The position numbers and the translations under genes are program-made. The notes beneath the pieces were generated by a model that was given only the letters and a program-made list of their open reading frames with translations, did no database searches and was not told the origin of the DNA. A stretch of DNA of 64,000 nt from Pseudoclavibacter sp. RFBB5 (GTDB lineage: Bacteria; Actinomycetota; Actinomycetes; Actinomycetales; Microbacteriaceae). Numbering within the stretch: the first letter of the stretch is position 1; the number at the start of each line of letters is the position of its first letter. The stretch spans positions 231,736-295,735 of the forward strand of contig NZ_PSTZ01000003.1 in the NCBI RefSeq assembly GCF_002931555.1, read 5' to 3'. Positions 27,323-35,340 of the stretch are shown one piece after another.

Positions 27323-27850
27323 ATGGTGGAACTGGTGATGGCCGACGAGGCCCGCGTGCAGGAAATCGTCACGGCCTTTCGCGACGTCGCCTGGCCGCTT
27401 CCCGTAGAGGACGGCAAGCGCCTGGCGGATAGTCTCGGGTGGCGCATGGAGATGGACCTGAGTAACGGGGCTCAGTATTTTTCAGGCATGCTCGACGCTG
27501 CTGGTGGCACCGCGGATGTGCTCGTCTCTTACTTGGACGTCGACGTCGCCGAGGTCAAGGTCAACCTGTGCAACTTCTCGAAGGAGCACGCGCGGAAGGA
27601 CATGCTCGCTGTGCGTAAGCAGATGACGGCGTGTGTGAAGTCTGTGCTCGGGGAGCCGTCGGGCAAGCAGCGAGGGAACGCCTACTGGGACTTGGAGAAC
27701 CGCGGGCGGATCTGGGCGAAAAACATCGACCTGACTGTGCTCTTGCAGATTCTCCACCCGCGCTACGCGGACATCGAGCGGGCTGAGGAGCACTTCGGTA
27801 TTCCTGAGGACCGGGTTCCGGGAACTGGCAGCGAGAGCGATTACCTGTAG
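27323..27850 (+). CDS. Immunity-like protein, copy A (DUF6301-like)
   Basis: A 175-residue soluble protein starting ten bases after toxin 1 with a good GGGAGA ribosome site, so it is the prime candidate immunity protein for toxin 1. Landmarks: FRDVAWPLP near residue 20, LGWRMEMD, VKVNLCNFSKEHA, GNAYWDLENRGRIW and HPRYADIERAEE. Copies at 27883, 28464 (N-terminus only), 30091 (remnant) and 35341 (divergent) show that this gene has been amplified. It resembles DUF6301, a family assignment made from memory. The binding partner is inferred from position only. Confidence 0.78.
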   Translation: MVELVMADEARVQEIVTAFRDVAWPLPVEDGKRLADSLGWRMEMDLSNGAQYFSGMLDAAGGTADVLVSYLDVDVAEVKVNLCNFSKEHARKDMLAVRKQMTACVKSVLGEPSGKQRGNAYWDLENRGRIWAKNIDLTVLLQILHPRYADIERAEEHFGIPEDRVPGTGSESDYL

Positions 27851-27882
27851 GTGGTGGCTTGTCAGAGGCTTACCGAGTAACC

Positions 27883-28431
27883 ATGTCCGAAGTAGGAGAC
27901 ACGAACCCCCGACTCATCGTCGCCGACACGGCACAGGTGCAGCGGATCGTCGCTGCGTTTCGAGACGTCGAATGGCCGCTCTCCGCGGAGCGTGAGCGCG
28001 AAATCGCGAGCGCGTTGGGCTGGCGATTAGATCGTCAGCGAGCCAGAGGCGCGAGCTACTACTCCGGGATGCTTGATGCCGCGGGCGGACACTCAGACGT
28101 AGGGGTCTCGAGCTCAGACGGCAACGTCTCCGAGGTTCGCGTCAAGTTGTCCAACTTCTCCCGGGAACACTCGAGCGGGGACATCTTGGCGGTTCGTAAG
28201 AGCATGACCGAATGCGTCGAGACGGTGCTGGGGAAGCCGAGTGGCAAGCAGCGCGGAAATGCGTTCTGGGACCTGGAGAGCCGCGGTCGTATCTGGGTTG
28301 AGAGCATCGACTACACGGTCCTTCTACATGTGCTGCATCCTCGCTACGCGGACATCGAACGTGCCGAGGAGCGCCTCGGTATCCCGGACGATCGCATCCC
28401 AGGGACCGGCGACGAGAGCGACTACCTGTAG
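27883..28431 (+). CDS. Immunity-like protein, copy B (DUF6301-like)
   Basis: A 182-residue paralogue of copy A in tandem, sharing FRDVEWPL, SYYSGMLDAAGG, KLSNFSREHS, GNAFWDLESRGRIW and HPRYADIERAEE, and the same ending ESDYL. It has an extra 15-residue N-terminal part. The ATG at 27883 is used; a TTG at 27859 would add eight residues, and both positions are matched in the next gene (GTG and TTG), so the start is not settled. It probably protects against a related toxin variant whose toxin gene is no longer beside it. Confidence 0.72.
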   Translation: MSEVGDTNPRLIVADTAQVQRIVAAFRDVEWPLSAEREREIASALGWRLDRQRARGASYYSGMLDAAGGHSDVGVSSSDGNVSEVRVKLSNFSREHSSGDILAVRKSMTECVETVLGKPSGKQRGNAFWDLESRGRIWVESIDYTVLLHVLHPRYADIERAEERLGIPDDRIPGTGDESDYL

Positions 28432-28463
28432 GTCGTGGCTTGTCGAAGGTTTACCGAGCAACC

Positions 28464-29102
28464 GTGTCCGTAGCAGGAGACACGAAACCCCGACTCATCG
28501 TCGCCGACACCGCGCACGTGCAGCGCATCGCCGCTGCGTATCGAAACGTCGACTGCAACAGGGCATGGGACGAAGAAGTGATCGAATGGCATTTCTGCCG
28601 GAGATTCAACCCGTGGACCCGAGATGCGGCGCCGGACGAGCACTCCTGGATTGACGAGCAAGAGGCGCGAAGGCGCTACCGAACGTCGGGCGAGAGCCTC
28701 ACGTTGGTGCCGCCCGTGGATGTGAAGACGGGCATCGCGCCGTACTACATCGTCGTAACTCCGCGCGAGCATCCGTCCTTCACTGTCGTGCAGCAGGTGT
28801 CCCCTGCGTTCGGCGTAGGAGCGAAAGCCTCTGAGATTTGGTGGAAGAGCCTGGGGGACGGTCGCCTGTTCTCCCACATCGCATCGGTGTACGAGTACGG
28901 GATCTACAACCCACAGCTGCCGCCGCAGGTGTTCCAGCCTGTGGCGAAAGTTCAGTCGCACAACAACGAGGACGGGACAGGGTGGACCAACTTCGTCGAG
29001 TTCAACCCGCCATCGCGGATGCGAGCTGATCGGGACCAGGTTCTCGTGGATGAGATGTACGCCGCCGAACCAGCTTGGAGTGAGTGGGACGCCCTGGTCT
29101 GA
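28464..29102 (+). CDS. Chimeric gene: immunity leader of copy B joined to an unrelated domain
   Basis: The first part of this gene and the bases before it (28431 to about 28552) repeat the start of copy B with roughly 85% nucleotide identity, including GDT.PRLIVADTA.VQRI. After the codons for RNVD the similarity stops and about 185 unrelated residues follow, rich in Trp and Tyr with IEWHFCRRFNPW and YYIVVTPREHPSF. I do not recognise the new domain; it may be another immunity protein. Start is GTG 28464 or TTG 28440. The join suggests recombination within short homology, swapping immunity domains behind one expression signal. Confidence 0.6.
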   Translation: MSVAGDTKPRLIVADTAHVQRIAAAYRNVDCNRAWDEEVIEWHFCRRFNPWTRDAAPDEHSWIDEQEARRRYRTSGESLTLVPPVDVKTGIAPYYIVVTPREHPSFTVVQQVSPAFGVGAKASEIWWKSLGDGRLFSHIASVYEYGIYNPQLPPQVFQPVAKVQSHNNEDGTGWTNFVEFNPPSRMRADRDQVLVDEMYAAEPAWSEWDALV

Positions 29103-29157
29103 GCGCCGATCACTGTCCGCAGGGCGGCCCGGTCCACTTACGGGCAGGTGCACGTCG

Positions 29158-30090
29158 GTTGGCTGGTGGTGATGGTTGGGCGAAGTGGAAGGAAGATGGG
29201 GTCGCGGCGGGTGCTGAGGTGGTGTTCGGTGGGTTAGCGATGCTGATCCCGGGCGTGAACGCGGCGAAGATCGGGACGGTCGCGGCACGCGTTCCCGGCA
29301 TGGTCGCGAAGCTCCCTGACGGGGTCGCGGCAGGAGCGGCGAAGACAGCGTCGGCGTTCAGCAAGGCGGGGTCGTTCCTGGTGGGGAACAAGCCTGGAGT
29401 GACGCCGTTGTCGGAAGCGAAGGGGCTGACCTCGCCGGTGTCGTCGTCTGGTGGGCACGGAGCCCTCGACGCGTTGGATGCCGTGGGTGAGACTGATGTG
29501 GCGCCCGGGGGTGTGTCTGGTCGTCCGCCGGGTTCTGATTCGGGTGGGGGAGATTCGTCAGGCGGGTACTCCGGGACTGGTGTGGACGGGGCGACCGCGC
29601 CCGAGTCGAAACCGCCGCACGCGGATACGGCGATCGATCAGAAGGATGCGCCGCGGAAGCCGGTGAAGCCTGACGATTACGAGGCGGCGTTGGAGCGTGC
29701 GCCGAAGAATGGTGACGGTGTGCCGATCGATCCGCGGACGGGCGAGCCGCTGAGTGGTGTCGGGGAGGATGGCCCACAGAAGTGGCACTTGAAGTGGGAC
29801 CCGGAGGCGGGTGAGGCGGGCGAGTTTGTGGCTCGAAACCCTGGGCAGGGGTTTGTGGAGCCTGGTTCGCGTGCGCCGAAAGCTGGCTATGATCCGGCGA
29901 TTGGTGAGACGTACGCGTCTGGGGATGGGACGAACCCTGGTGAGTATCCGCCGTCGATTCCTGAGCGCACGTGGGATCCGGATTCTGGGGTGCCTGGGCA
30001 TGACTATGTGACACCGACCTCGGAGAAGGGGGGTGGAGTATCAGTCGCAGATCAGTGGTTGGGAGGTGCTCCCGGATGGGACGCAGTCCG
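29158..30090 (+). pseudogene. Truncated third toxin: middle region and incomplete tip, no N-terminus
   Basis: From about 29158 the sequence repeats the central region of toxin 1 (25851 to about 26160) at high identity, then continues into a different linker and tip with GDGVPIDPRTGEPLSG and KWHLKWDPEAGE. The N-terminal export region is missing and no plausible start precedes it. A run of six G at 30028-30033 seems frameshifted: in the next frame the protein continues convincingly as VEYQSQISGWEVLPDG, resembling the beginning of a restriction-endonuclease-fold toxin tip. The tip is then cut off by the immunity remnant at 30091. It is a silent toxin module or decayed effector. Confidence 0.7.
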
Positions 30091-30271
30091 AGTATCGTTG
30101 CCGCGTTTCGAGACGTCGTCTGGCCGCTTCCCATAGAGGACGGCAAGCGCCTGGCGGATGGCCTCGGGTGGCGCATGGAGATGGACATGAGCAATGGAGC
30201 TCAATATTTGAAGTCGGTGCTCGGGGAACCCTCGGGCAAGCAGAACCGGAGACGAGAGCGACTACCTGTAG
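30091..30271 (+). pseudogene. Eroded remnant of a copy A/B immunity gene
   Basis: Bases 30091 to about 30208 match the start of copy A (FRDVVWPLPIEDGKRLADG). The sequence then jumps to the region KSVLGEPSGKQ, an in-frame deletion of about 155 bases relative to copy A, and jumps again to the last codons, GAGAGCGACTACCTGTAG, in a shifted frame. Two internal deletions thus leave a 181-base relic. It directly follows the truncated third toxin, as a cognate immunity gene would. Confidence 0.75.
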
Positions 30272-30319
30272 GCGCCCCTCCCCGTTCCTCGGCGCGCGCC
30301 GTATTCAACGACCCGGTGA

Positions 30320-30363
30320 GGGGAGAAGTACCCATCGCGTAACGCTGGAAGCGTGGTTACGCT
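30320..30363 (+). promoter_or_regulatory. Promoter of effector cassette 2 with GGGKANNNNTMCCC dyad
   Basis: GGGGAGAAGTACCC at 30320-30333 is followed by CATCGCG-like bases and, 24 bases after the dyad, by TACGCT at 30358-30363 as the -10. The distance equals that of the cassette 1 promoter at 22918, and the bases just after both -10 elements (GGCGATTCA) also agree, so this whole upstream region was duplicated with the cassette or is under selection. Confidence 0.62.
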
Positions 30364-30408
30364 GGCGATTCATCCGAGAATTCTCCGGAGGATCCCCGTG
30401 CCGCACAT

Positions 30409-31542
30409 GTGCAATCCTGCTCCCGTCTCCCAGGACACAGTTTCGTGACCGCGTTCATCGACCCGCTCTCCGACGAGCGCGGCCCTGATGGCGCGGGCGG
30501 CGGCTACACCGTCTACTGGGCATCCGCTGAGCGGGTCACGCTCTCGAGGCCGCTGCAGCGGTTCCTCATCGACGCGCAGTTCTCGCGCCTCCGCCCGATC
30601 CTCGTGACGACCGACCAGGCGCACGTGTCGAGCTTCGTGGCGGATGCCTTCCAGGCGGCAGGCGGGTACTGGGCCGTGTCGCACGGCAGCGCGATGTTCG
30701 ACGCGTTCCGGGGAACGCGCATCCGCAGCTTCGGGGACTTCTGGGCACCCAAGCCCGGCGTCCTGCCCGAACCGCACCCCATGCTCTCGCGCCTGCGCGA
30801 GCAGACGACGCCGTCGTTCGTCTTCGACGTGTACGTGCGCGACCGCGCGGACGACCGCACGCTCATCGGCGGCACGGCCGACCTCCTCGTAGCGGGCCTG
30901 GGCGGGGGCGCACTCGAGCGCTGGGGCCTCGTCGAGCCGCTCGCGCAGCGCTGGTCGCACACCGCTGTCACCGAGTCCATGCGCCGGCAGATGCCCGTCA
31001 CCGAACGCCACTACGCGGCGGGCGGCGACGGCTCGGCCGTCAGCTTCGCGGTCTCGCGCACGAAGTCGGGGATCCTTGAGCACGTGCGAGGCGCCGTGCC
31101 CATCCGCGGCGCCGAGCTCACGGCGCTGGCCCGCGACCCCCGCGGTTCCCTCGCCGCGCACCCGCGCGTGCTCGACACGCTGCGCGAGCTCGCCGAGACG
31201 AGCCGCGTCAACGTCGCGCTCCTCTCCTGCGGCGAGGTCGAGGAGCGCGACGGCTCGTTCGGCCGCCTGCCCGGTGTGCGCCGCCCCGAGCAGCCGCTTG
31301 CCGTGCTCCTCGGCGCACGCGCCGTGCGCGACCTCGCGATCGACGTGGACGCGCTGGCCGAGCACCACGACGTCACCACCGTCGGCCTCCGCCGGGCGCC
31401 AGCGCTCATCGTGCGGCTCTCCGGCGGCGACCCGCTCTGGTACCAGCTGCGCGCGTTCGCGACGGACCTCGACCAGGAGCGCCTCGCATCCGCCCTCGCC
31501 GTGGAGTTCGCCACGGGTGACGCGAACGTCGGAAGGAGCTGA
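30409..31542 (+). CDS. DUF6177-like T7SS-cassette protein (copy 2)
   Basis: A 377-residue soluble protein, paralogue of copy 1 at 23104, with RVTLSRPL, RLRPILVTTDQAHVSSFV, ERWGLVEPLAQRWS and LLGARAVRDLAIDVD. The GTG at 30409 lies 16 bases after GGAGGA; a GTG at 30445 is an alternative start that would remove twelve residues. Codon use is strongly GC-rich like the chromosomal backbone, unlike copy 1. First gene of effector cassette 2. Function unknown; the conserved pairing with T7SS toxins argues for effector handling. Confidence 0.82.
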   Translation: MQSCSRLPGHSFVTAFIDPLSDERGPDGAGGGYTVYWASAERVTLSRPLQRFLIDAQFSRLRPILVTTDQAHVSSFVADAFQAAGGYWAVSHGSAMFDAFRGTRIRSFGDFWAPKPGVLPEPHPMLSRLREQTTPSFVFDVYVRDRADDRTLIGGTADLLVAGLGGGALERWGLVEPLAQRWSHTAVTESMRRQMPVTERHYAAGGDGSAVSFAVSRTKSGILEHVRGAVPIRGAELTALARDPRGSLAAHPRVLDTLRELAETSRVNVALLSCGEVEERDGSFGRLPGVRRPEQPLAVLLGARAVRDLAIDVDALAEHHDVTTVGLRRAPALIVRLSGGDPLWYQLRAFATDLDQERLASALAVEFATGDANVGRS

Positions 31543-31544
31543 CC

Positions 31545-31880
31545 GTGCCCATCGAACTGGTCCTGCTGAGCGAGGTCGCACCGAGCGACGAGGCCATCGC
31601 GCGCGCCATCGCCGAGACCCACCCGGAGGGGCAGCTCGTCTCCTTCGAGGACGGCGCCGTGCGCCACGCGGTCGACGGGACGGGAGCGTCCCTGCTGACG
31701 GTGTTCGAGAGCCAGCCGATCGTCGACCCGACGAGTGCGGTCGCCGCCATCGCGCATCCGCCCACAGCGTTCGGGTTGTGGACAGACGTGACCGTGCCGA
31801 GGAGCGAGCCGCAGCGCGGCCGTGCCCTGGCCGAGCAGATCGCCGCCGCTGTCGGCGGAACCGTGACAGAGAGGGTGTGA
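31545..31880 (+). CDS. 111-residue T7SS-cassette protein (copy 2)
   Basis: Starts at a GTG two bases after the preceding stop. Paralogue of the protein at 24155: MPIELVLLSEVAPSD, ETHPEGQLVSFEDGAV, SLLTVFES and an Ala-rich helix before the end TERV. Soluble, no known domain. The order of the four cassette genes is the same as in cassette 1, which shows that the unit is inherited as a block. Confidence 0.78.
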   Translation: MPIELVLLSEVAPSDEAIARAIAETHPEGQLVSFEDGAVRHAVDGTGASLLTVFESQPIVDPTSAVAAIAHPPTAFGLWTDVTVPRSEPQRGRALAEQIAAAVGGTVTERV

Positions 31881-31881
31881 C

Positions 31882-32250
31882 GTGTCGGATTGGAAGATCG
31901 ACCCCACCGGGGTGCAGACGGTGCTCACGAGCGTGCAGACCACGCAGGGTGAGCTCGCTACCGTCATCACGGAAGCGGGCATGAACGGCGTCGTGGCGGG
32001 CGTCGCATGGGGCGGCGGCATCACGGCCGGTGTCTCCGAGGCCCTCGCCGGCCTGCTCACCGAGCAGCAGTCGAACGTCACGGCCGTCGGCAACACCGTC
32101 AACGCGAGCGTCACGGGCGTCGCCAACGCCGTCTACGCCTACAACAACGGGCAGGAGCAGATGGCGCTCGAGTTCCAGGGCGCCATCGCGGACGGCTCCG
32201 ACGGCGACTTCAGCTTCTTCGAGCAGCACGGCTACCGGGGGGACGCATGA
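31882..32250 (+). CDS. DUF6507-like WXG100-size protein (copy 2)
   Basis: A 122-residue helical protein, same length as copy 1. It begins SDWKIDPTGVQTVLTSVQ and ends DGDFSFFEQHGYRG. Alternating hydrophobic residues suggest a helical hairpin. Its stop overlaps the toxin 2 start as ATGA, so the two are co-translated in equal amounts, as expected for a WXG100-type partner that binds the helical N-terminus of the toxin for export. Confidence 0.82.
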   Translation: MSDWKIDPTGVQTVLTSVQTTQGELATVITEAGMNGVVAGVAWGGGITAGVSEALAGLLTEQQSNVTAVGNTVNASVTGVANAVYAYNNGQEQMALEFQGAIADGSDGDFSFFEQHGYRGDA

Positions 32251-34817
32251 CCATCGAAGTCTGCACGGGAGACGGTCTCATCGACCCGTCGGCGTTCGTC
32301 CTGAAGAGCGCCGATCTGGACACGTCGCTGATCGAAGGATCTGCCACGGCCCTCCAGGGCATGGGGTCTGGTCTTGTCGAGAAGGTGTCGACCATCAGCA
32401 CGACGTGGTCTGGCATCGGCGCCTCCTATCAGGCGCCGGAGCAGGAGTCCGTCTATGCGGCGATCACGCCCGCGACGAACGCGGCGGCGGATGTGGAGAC
32501 CAGCTTCTCCAGCGCGGCCGGTTACCTGAACACCTACGCGGAGGCGCTGGAAGCGGTGAAACCGACGCTCAAGGACCTCGAGGACCGCGCGGTGGCGTTC
32601 CGTCAGGAGGCGCTGGCCGGCTACAACGTGACGGTGTGGGATGCGCACGGCCTGTCGATGGAGTGGATGACCACTTCCTTCAGCGACATGGATGAGAAGT
32701 CCGAGCACATCCCTTGGACAGAGCACGGCCCGGCGAAGGAGAAGAACACGGAGCTGCTCGCCGAGTATGCGGCGATCATCGAAACGGTCTCGGCGGCCGC
32801 GACGACCTGCGCCGCTGGCCTCGAGACGCTCAGCACCGGAAGCTACGTCACCGAGGACGAGGCCATCACCGCCGAGGCGATCATGGCGTCGACGGAGCTG
32901 CCGTGGGGCTACCCGTCTGAGGAGGACCGCAACTGCTCGGAGTCGGTCGCGCACGGCGCCGGGAACTTCTGGCACGGCACGTGGACGGGGGCGGCGTCGC
33001 TCATCGGCCGCGACCCCGTCACCGGCGACTGGGGCTGGGACAAGGCAGGCGCCGCGTGGGGCGGGCTCGGCAACTTCGCCCTCTCGACGGCCGTCGTGCT
33101 GTCCCCGACGACGTGGGCCGTGAAGCTCGTGGCGCCCGGTTCAGAGGCAGACCAGTGGTTCGACGACCGCGTCAACGTCGCCGCGACCGGATGGGGCAGC
33201 CTCATCGGCTACGACCACCAGGCCGCGCTCGCGGGCGAGAACGGCTTCCACGCGTGGGAGGAGGACGCGGTCGCGACGGGCACCGAGACGATCGCGAACA
33301 TCGGCACCTTCTTCATCCCAGGTGCGAACGTCGCGAAGGGCGTGTCGACGGCCGGGAAGGTCGGCTCGATCGTGACCCGTGTCGGCGGGGTCGCCGCCGA
33401 CTTCGCGATTCCCGGCGGCTCGCTCGCGGTCGGCCTCGTGACGAAGGGCATCAAGTTCTCGCCAGACGGCCTGAAGATCACGCCGTACGTGGGCGCGACG
33501 GGGGTCGTGGATGCGCTCTCGCCGTCCGGTGGAGTGCCTCCGGTCTCGTCTCACTTCGGACTGGACGCGCCTGAAGCTCCGGCGGCCCCGTCTGGGCCCG
33601 CGGGCCCCGTAGCCACGCCGAACCCAGCGGCCGGCGCGCCCGCGCCTGGTGCTGCTTCGCCTTCGTCCGCGCCCGGTGCTGCTTCGCCTTCGTCCGCGCC
33701 CGGTGCGCCGACACCGACATCCTCGGTCGAGGGGCCGTCGACCAACGGCGCGTCGCCGTCGGGTGCCGGGTCTGCGTCAACCGGGCAGAACTCGCCGGGT
33801 TCTGGTGCGACCGGCGCACCGTCGAGCTCCGGCACCTCTCCGAGCGGCACCAATGCCACGACTGGCACACCTGATGGCCCGAACGGGGTGCGCGACCCTG
33901 AGGTGGCTCCCACTCGGACCCCTGAGGGTGACGCCGAGCATCCATCAGGGAACGGCACGCAGGATGCAGGCGGCCAGCAGAACGCGCCTGACCAGCAGAA
34001 TGGCAATGGCCAGCAAGATGCGCCGGGCGCGACGCCAGCTCCAGACGCGAACGGTGGGCAGGTGGCGCCTCACGCAGAGGGCACGCCGCCCGGACCGGCC
34101 GCCGCTGCGTCCTACCCGGAGCCACCCACGGAGTACCCGCGTCCCGAGCCGACCCAGACAGTCGAGGTGCCGAAGGCGGACGCACCCGGGCCCCGCACGC
34201 CGTTCGCGGCGAGCAGCGACCTGGCGCCGAACAGCCTGTACCGGGTCGAGGGCCGTGGCGACTTCTACACGGACGCTGACGGCAAGGTCGTCTACGTCGA
34301 GGCGAACTACGGGACGACGGGCAACCTGAACGCCGACTTGATCAACCCTCAGCCGAACGCGACGTACGTCGTGCATCCGAACGTCGGCGAAGTCTCTGAA
34401 GGGGCGAGCGCCGCCCACGTCTTCGAAACGGATCACGCCGGCCGCACCGTCGGTGCGCACACGGAGCAGCTGGCCCTCGGAGACGCGGACCGGTCGCCAA
34501 GCGTGCAGTCGCGCATCGGAGACGAAGGCGGCGATGGGTACGATGGCGGGCACCTGTTCGGGAACGGCTTCGGTGGCGGCCCAGAGGACGCCAACCTCAT
34601 CGCCATGTTGGAAGAGATCAACAGGGGTGGTGGCGACAGCTACTTCAACCTGGAGAACTCGTGGCGTGAGCTCCTGCAGAGAGACCCCTCGACGATGATC
34701 GAGGTTTCGATCAAGCCGCACTACCCGGACGGGAGCACGGTGCCGGATCGCGTGCAGGTGACGTACTCGGTCAACGGCGAGATGCCGATCAACAAGGAGT
34801 TTTCGAATGTCAGATGA
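32247..34817 (+). CDS. T7SS polymorphic toxin 2 with DNA/RNA non-specific endonuclease tip
   Basis: An 856-residue effector. The helical N-terminus (YQAPEQESVYAAI near residue 60) and hydrophobic middle (to about 415) are paralogous to toxin 1. Residues about 430-640 are a Pro/Ala/Ser/Gly-rich linker, including two exact 27-base repeats at 33648-33701. The tip (about 650-856) carries GYDGGHLFGNGFGG with His769, followed by EDANLIAML: the DGGH and Asn pattern of the non-specific endonuclease (beta-beta-alpha metal) toxins of the YeeF type. It degrades nucleic acid without sequence preference in target cells, by family analogy. The ATG overlaps the preceding stop; the immunity gene overlaps its 3' end. 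Confidence 0.9.
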   Translation: MTIEVCTGDGLIDPSAFVLKSADLDTSLIEGSATALQGMGSGLVEKVSTISTTWSGIGASYQAPEQESVYAAITPATNAAADVETSFSSAAGYLNTYAEALEAVKPTLKDLEDRAVAFRQEALAGYNVTVWDAHGLSMEWMTTSFSDMDEKSEHIPWTEHGPAKEKNTELLAEYAAIIETVSAAATTCAAGLETLSTGSYVTEDEAITAEAIMASTELPWGYPSEEDRNCSESVAHGAGNFWHGTWTGAASLIGRDPVTGDWGWDKAGAAWGGLGNFALSTAVVLSPTTWAVKLVAPGSEADQWFDDRVNVAATGWGSLIGYDHQAALAGENGFHAWEEDAVATGTETIANIGTFFIPGANVAKGVSTAGKVGSIVTRVGGVAADFAIPGGSLAVGLVTKGIKFSPDGLKITPYVGATGVVDALSPSGGVPPVSSHFGLDAPEAPAAPSGPAGPVATPNPAAGAPAPGAASPSSAPGAASPSSAPGAPTPTSSVEGPSTNGASPSGAGSASTGQNSPGSGATGAPSSSGTSPSGTNATTGTPDGPNGVRDPEVAPTRTPEGDAEHPSGNGTQDAGGQQNAPDQQNGNGQQDAPGATPAPDANGGQVAPHAEGTPPGPAAAASYPEPPTEYPRPEPTQTVEVPKADAPGPRTPFAASSDLAPNSLYRVEGRGDFYTDADGKVVYVEANYGTTGNLNADLINPQPNATYVVHPNVGEVSEGASAAHVFETDHAGRTVGAHTEQLALGDADRSPSVQSRIGDEGGDGYDGGHLFGNGFGGGPEDANLIAMLEEINRGGGDSYFNLENSWRELLQRDPSTMIEVSIKPHYPDGSTVPDRVQVTYSVNGEMPINKEFSNVR

Positions 34818-35277
34818 ACGCGGACTCATCGCTGAGCAGGAAGCCCTCACGCGGGTCGCGAAAGAGCTGCACGGCCTGATCGGTCCGGGAGACGAACGCG
34901 CCGAGTATCTCGGAACGGTGCTCGCCCCGGTCACGTCGGAGCGCGTGCGGGCCGCGAACCCGAACGGGAAGTACAAGATGAGCGACGGGCAGTTCAATGC
35001 GCTCCCGTTCACGGAAACCCTGCGTGACGCCGTCCGAGACCTGCGGTCGGCGACCTACCGCGAAGGGGCTGGCACCTGGTTCAGCGCGAAGGTCTCAGTG
35101 ACAGCCCAAGGGGCGGTCTCGGCGGAGTACAACTACGACGACGAGCCAGAGTGGGATGCGCCAGTCGATGCCATTGCGTACCTGACGGACCTCGAGCAGT
35201 TCCCGCGAGACGAGGTCAACCAGCCCGCATGGCTGAAAGCCAAGCTTGAGGAAGCGCGCGCCGCGCGTCACCCGTGA
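34807..35277 (+). CDS. YezG-like immunity protein for toxin 2
   Basis: A 156-residue acidic soluble protein whose ATG lies 11 bases inside the toxin 2 gene, an overlap that couples immunity to toxin synthesis. The pattern TWFSAKVSVTAQGAVSAEYN followed by YDDEPEWD and a closing PAWLKAKLEEARAA helix resembles the YezG (DUF600) family, which neutralises YeeF-type nuclease toxins in Bacillus. That pairing agrees with the nuclease tip next door. It presumably binds and blocks the tip in the cytoplasm. Confidence 0.82.
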   Translation: MSDERGLIAEQEALTRVAKELHGLIGPGDERAEYLGTVLAPVTSERVRAANPNGKYKMSDGQFNALPFTETLRDAVRDLRSATYREGAGTWFSAKVSVTAQGAVSAEYNYDDEPEWDAPVDAIAYLTDLEQFPRDEVNQPAWLKAKLEEARAARHP

Positions 35278-35299
35278 CGCTCCGGGTCGGGGCGCGCAC

Positions 35300-35329
35300 C
35301 CGAATGAGCTCGACCTCGGGCTTGGGAAG
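35300..35329 (+). pseudogene. Ten-codon relic of a toxin-1-type C-terminus
   Basis: These 30 bases encode PNELDLGLGK, identical in nine of ten residues (25 of 30 bases) to the last residues of toxin 1 (PNALDLGLGK). The stop codon that follows in toxin 1 is CAG here, and no open frame leads into it. It sits just upstream of immunity copy D, exactly where a cognate toxin would have ended, so a toxin-1-type tip was removed while its last codons and immunity gene stayed. Confidence 0.7.
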
Positions 35330-35340
35330 CAGACGACGCC

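Noticed and set aside
30033..30488. A 151-codon frame as a gene between the toxin remnant and cassette 2
   Set aside because: Its first part is the continuation of the frameshifted toxin tip, its middle is the immunity remnant in another frame, and its end overlaps the promoter and the start of the DUF6177-like gene.
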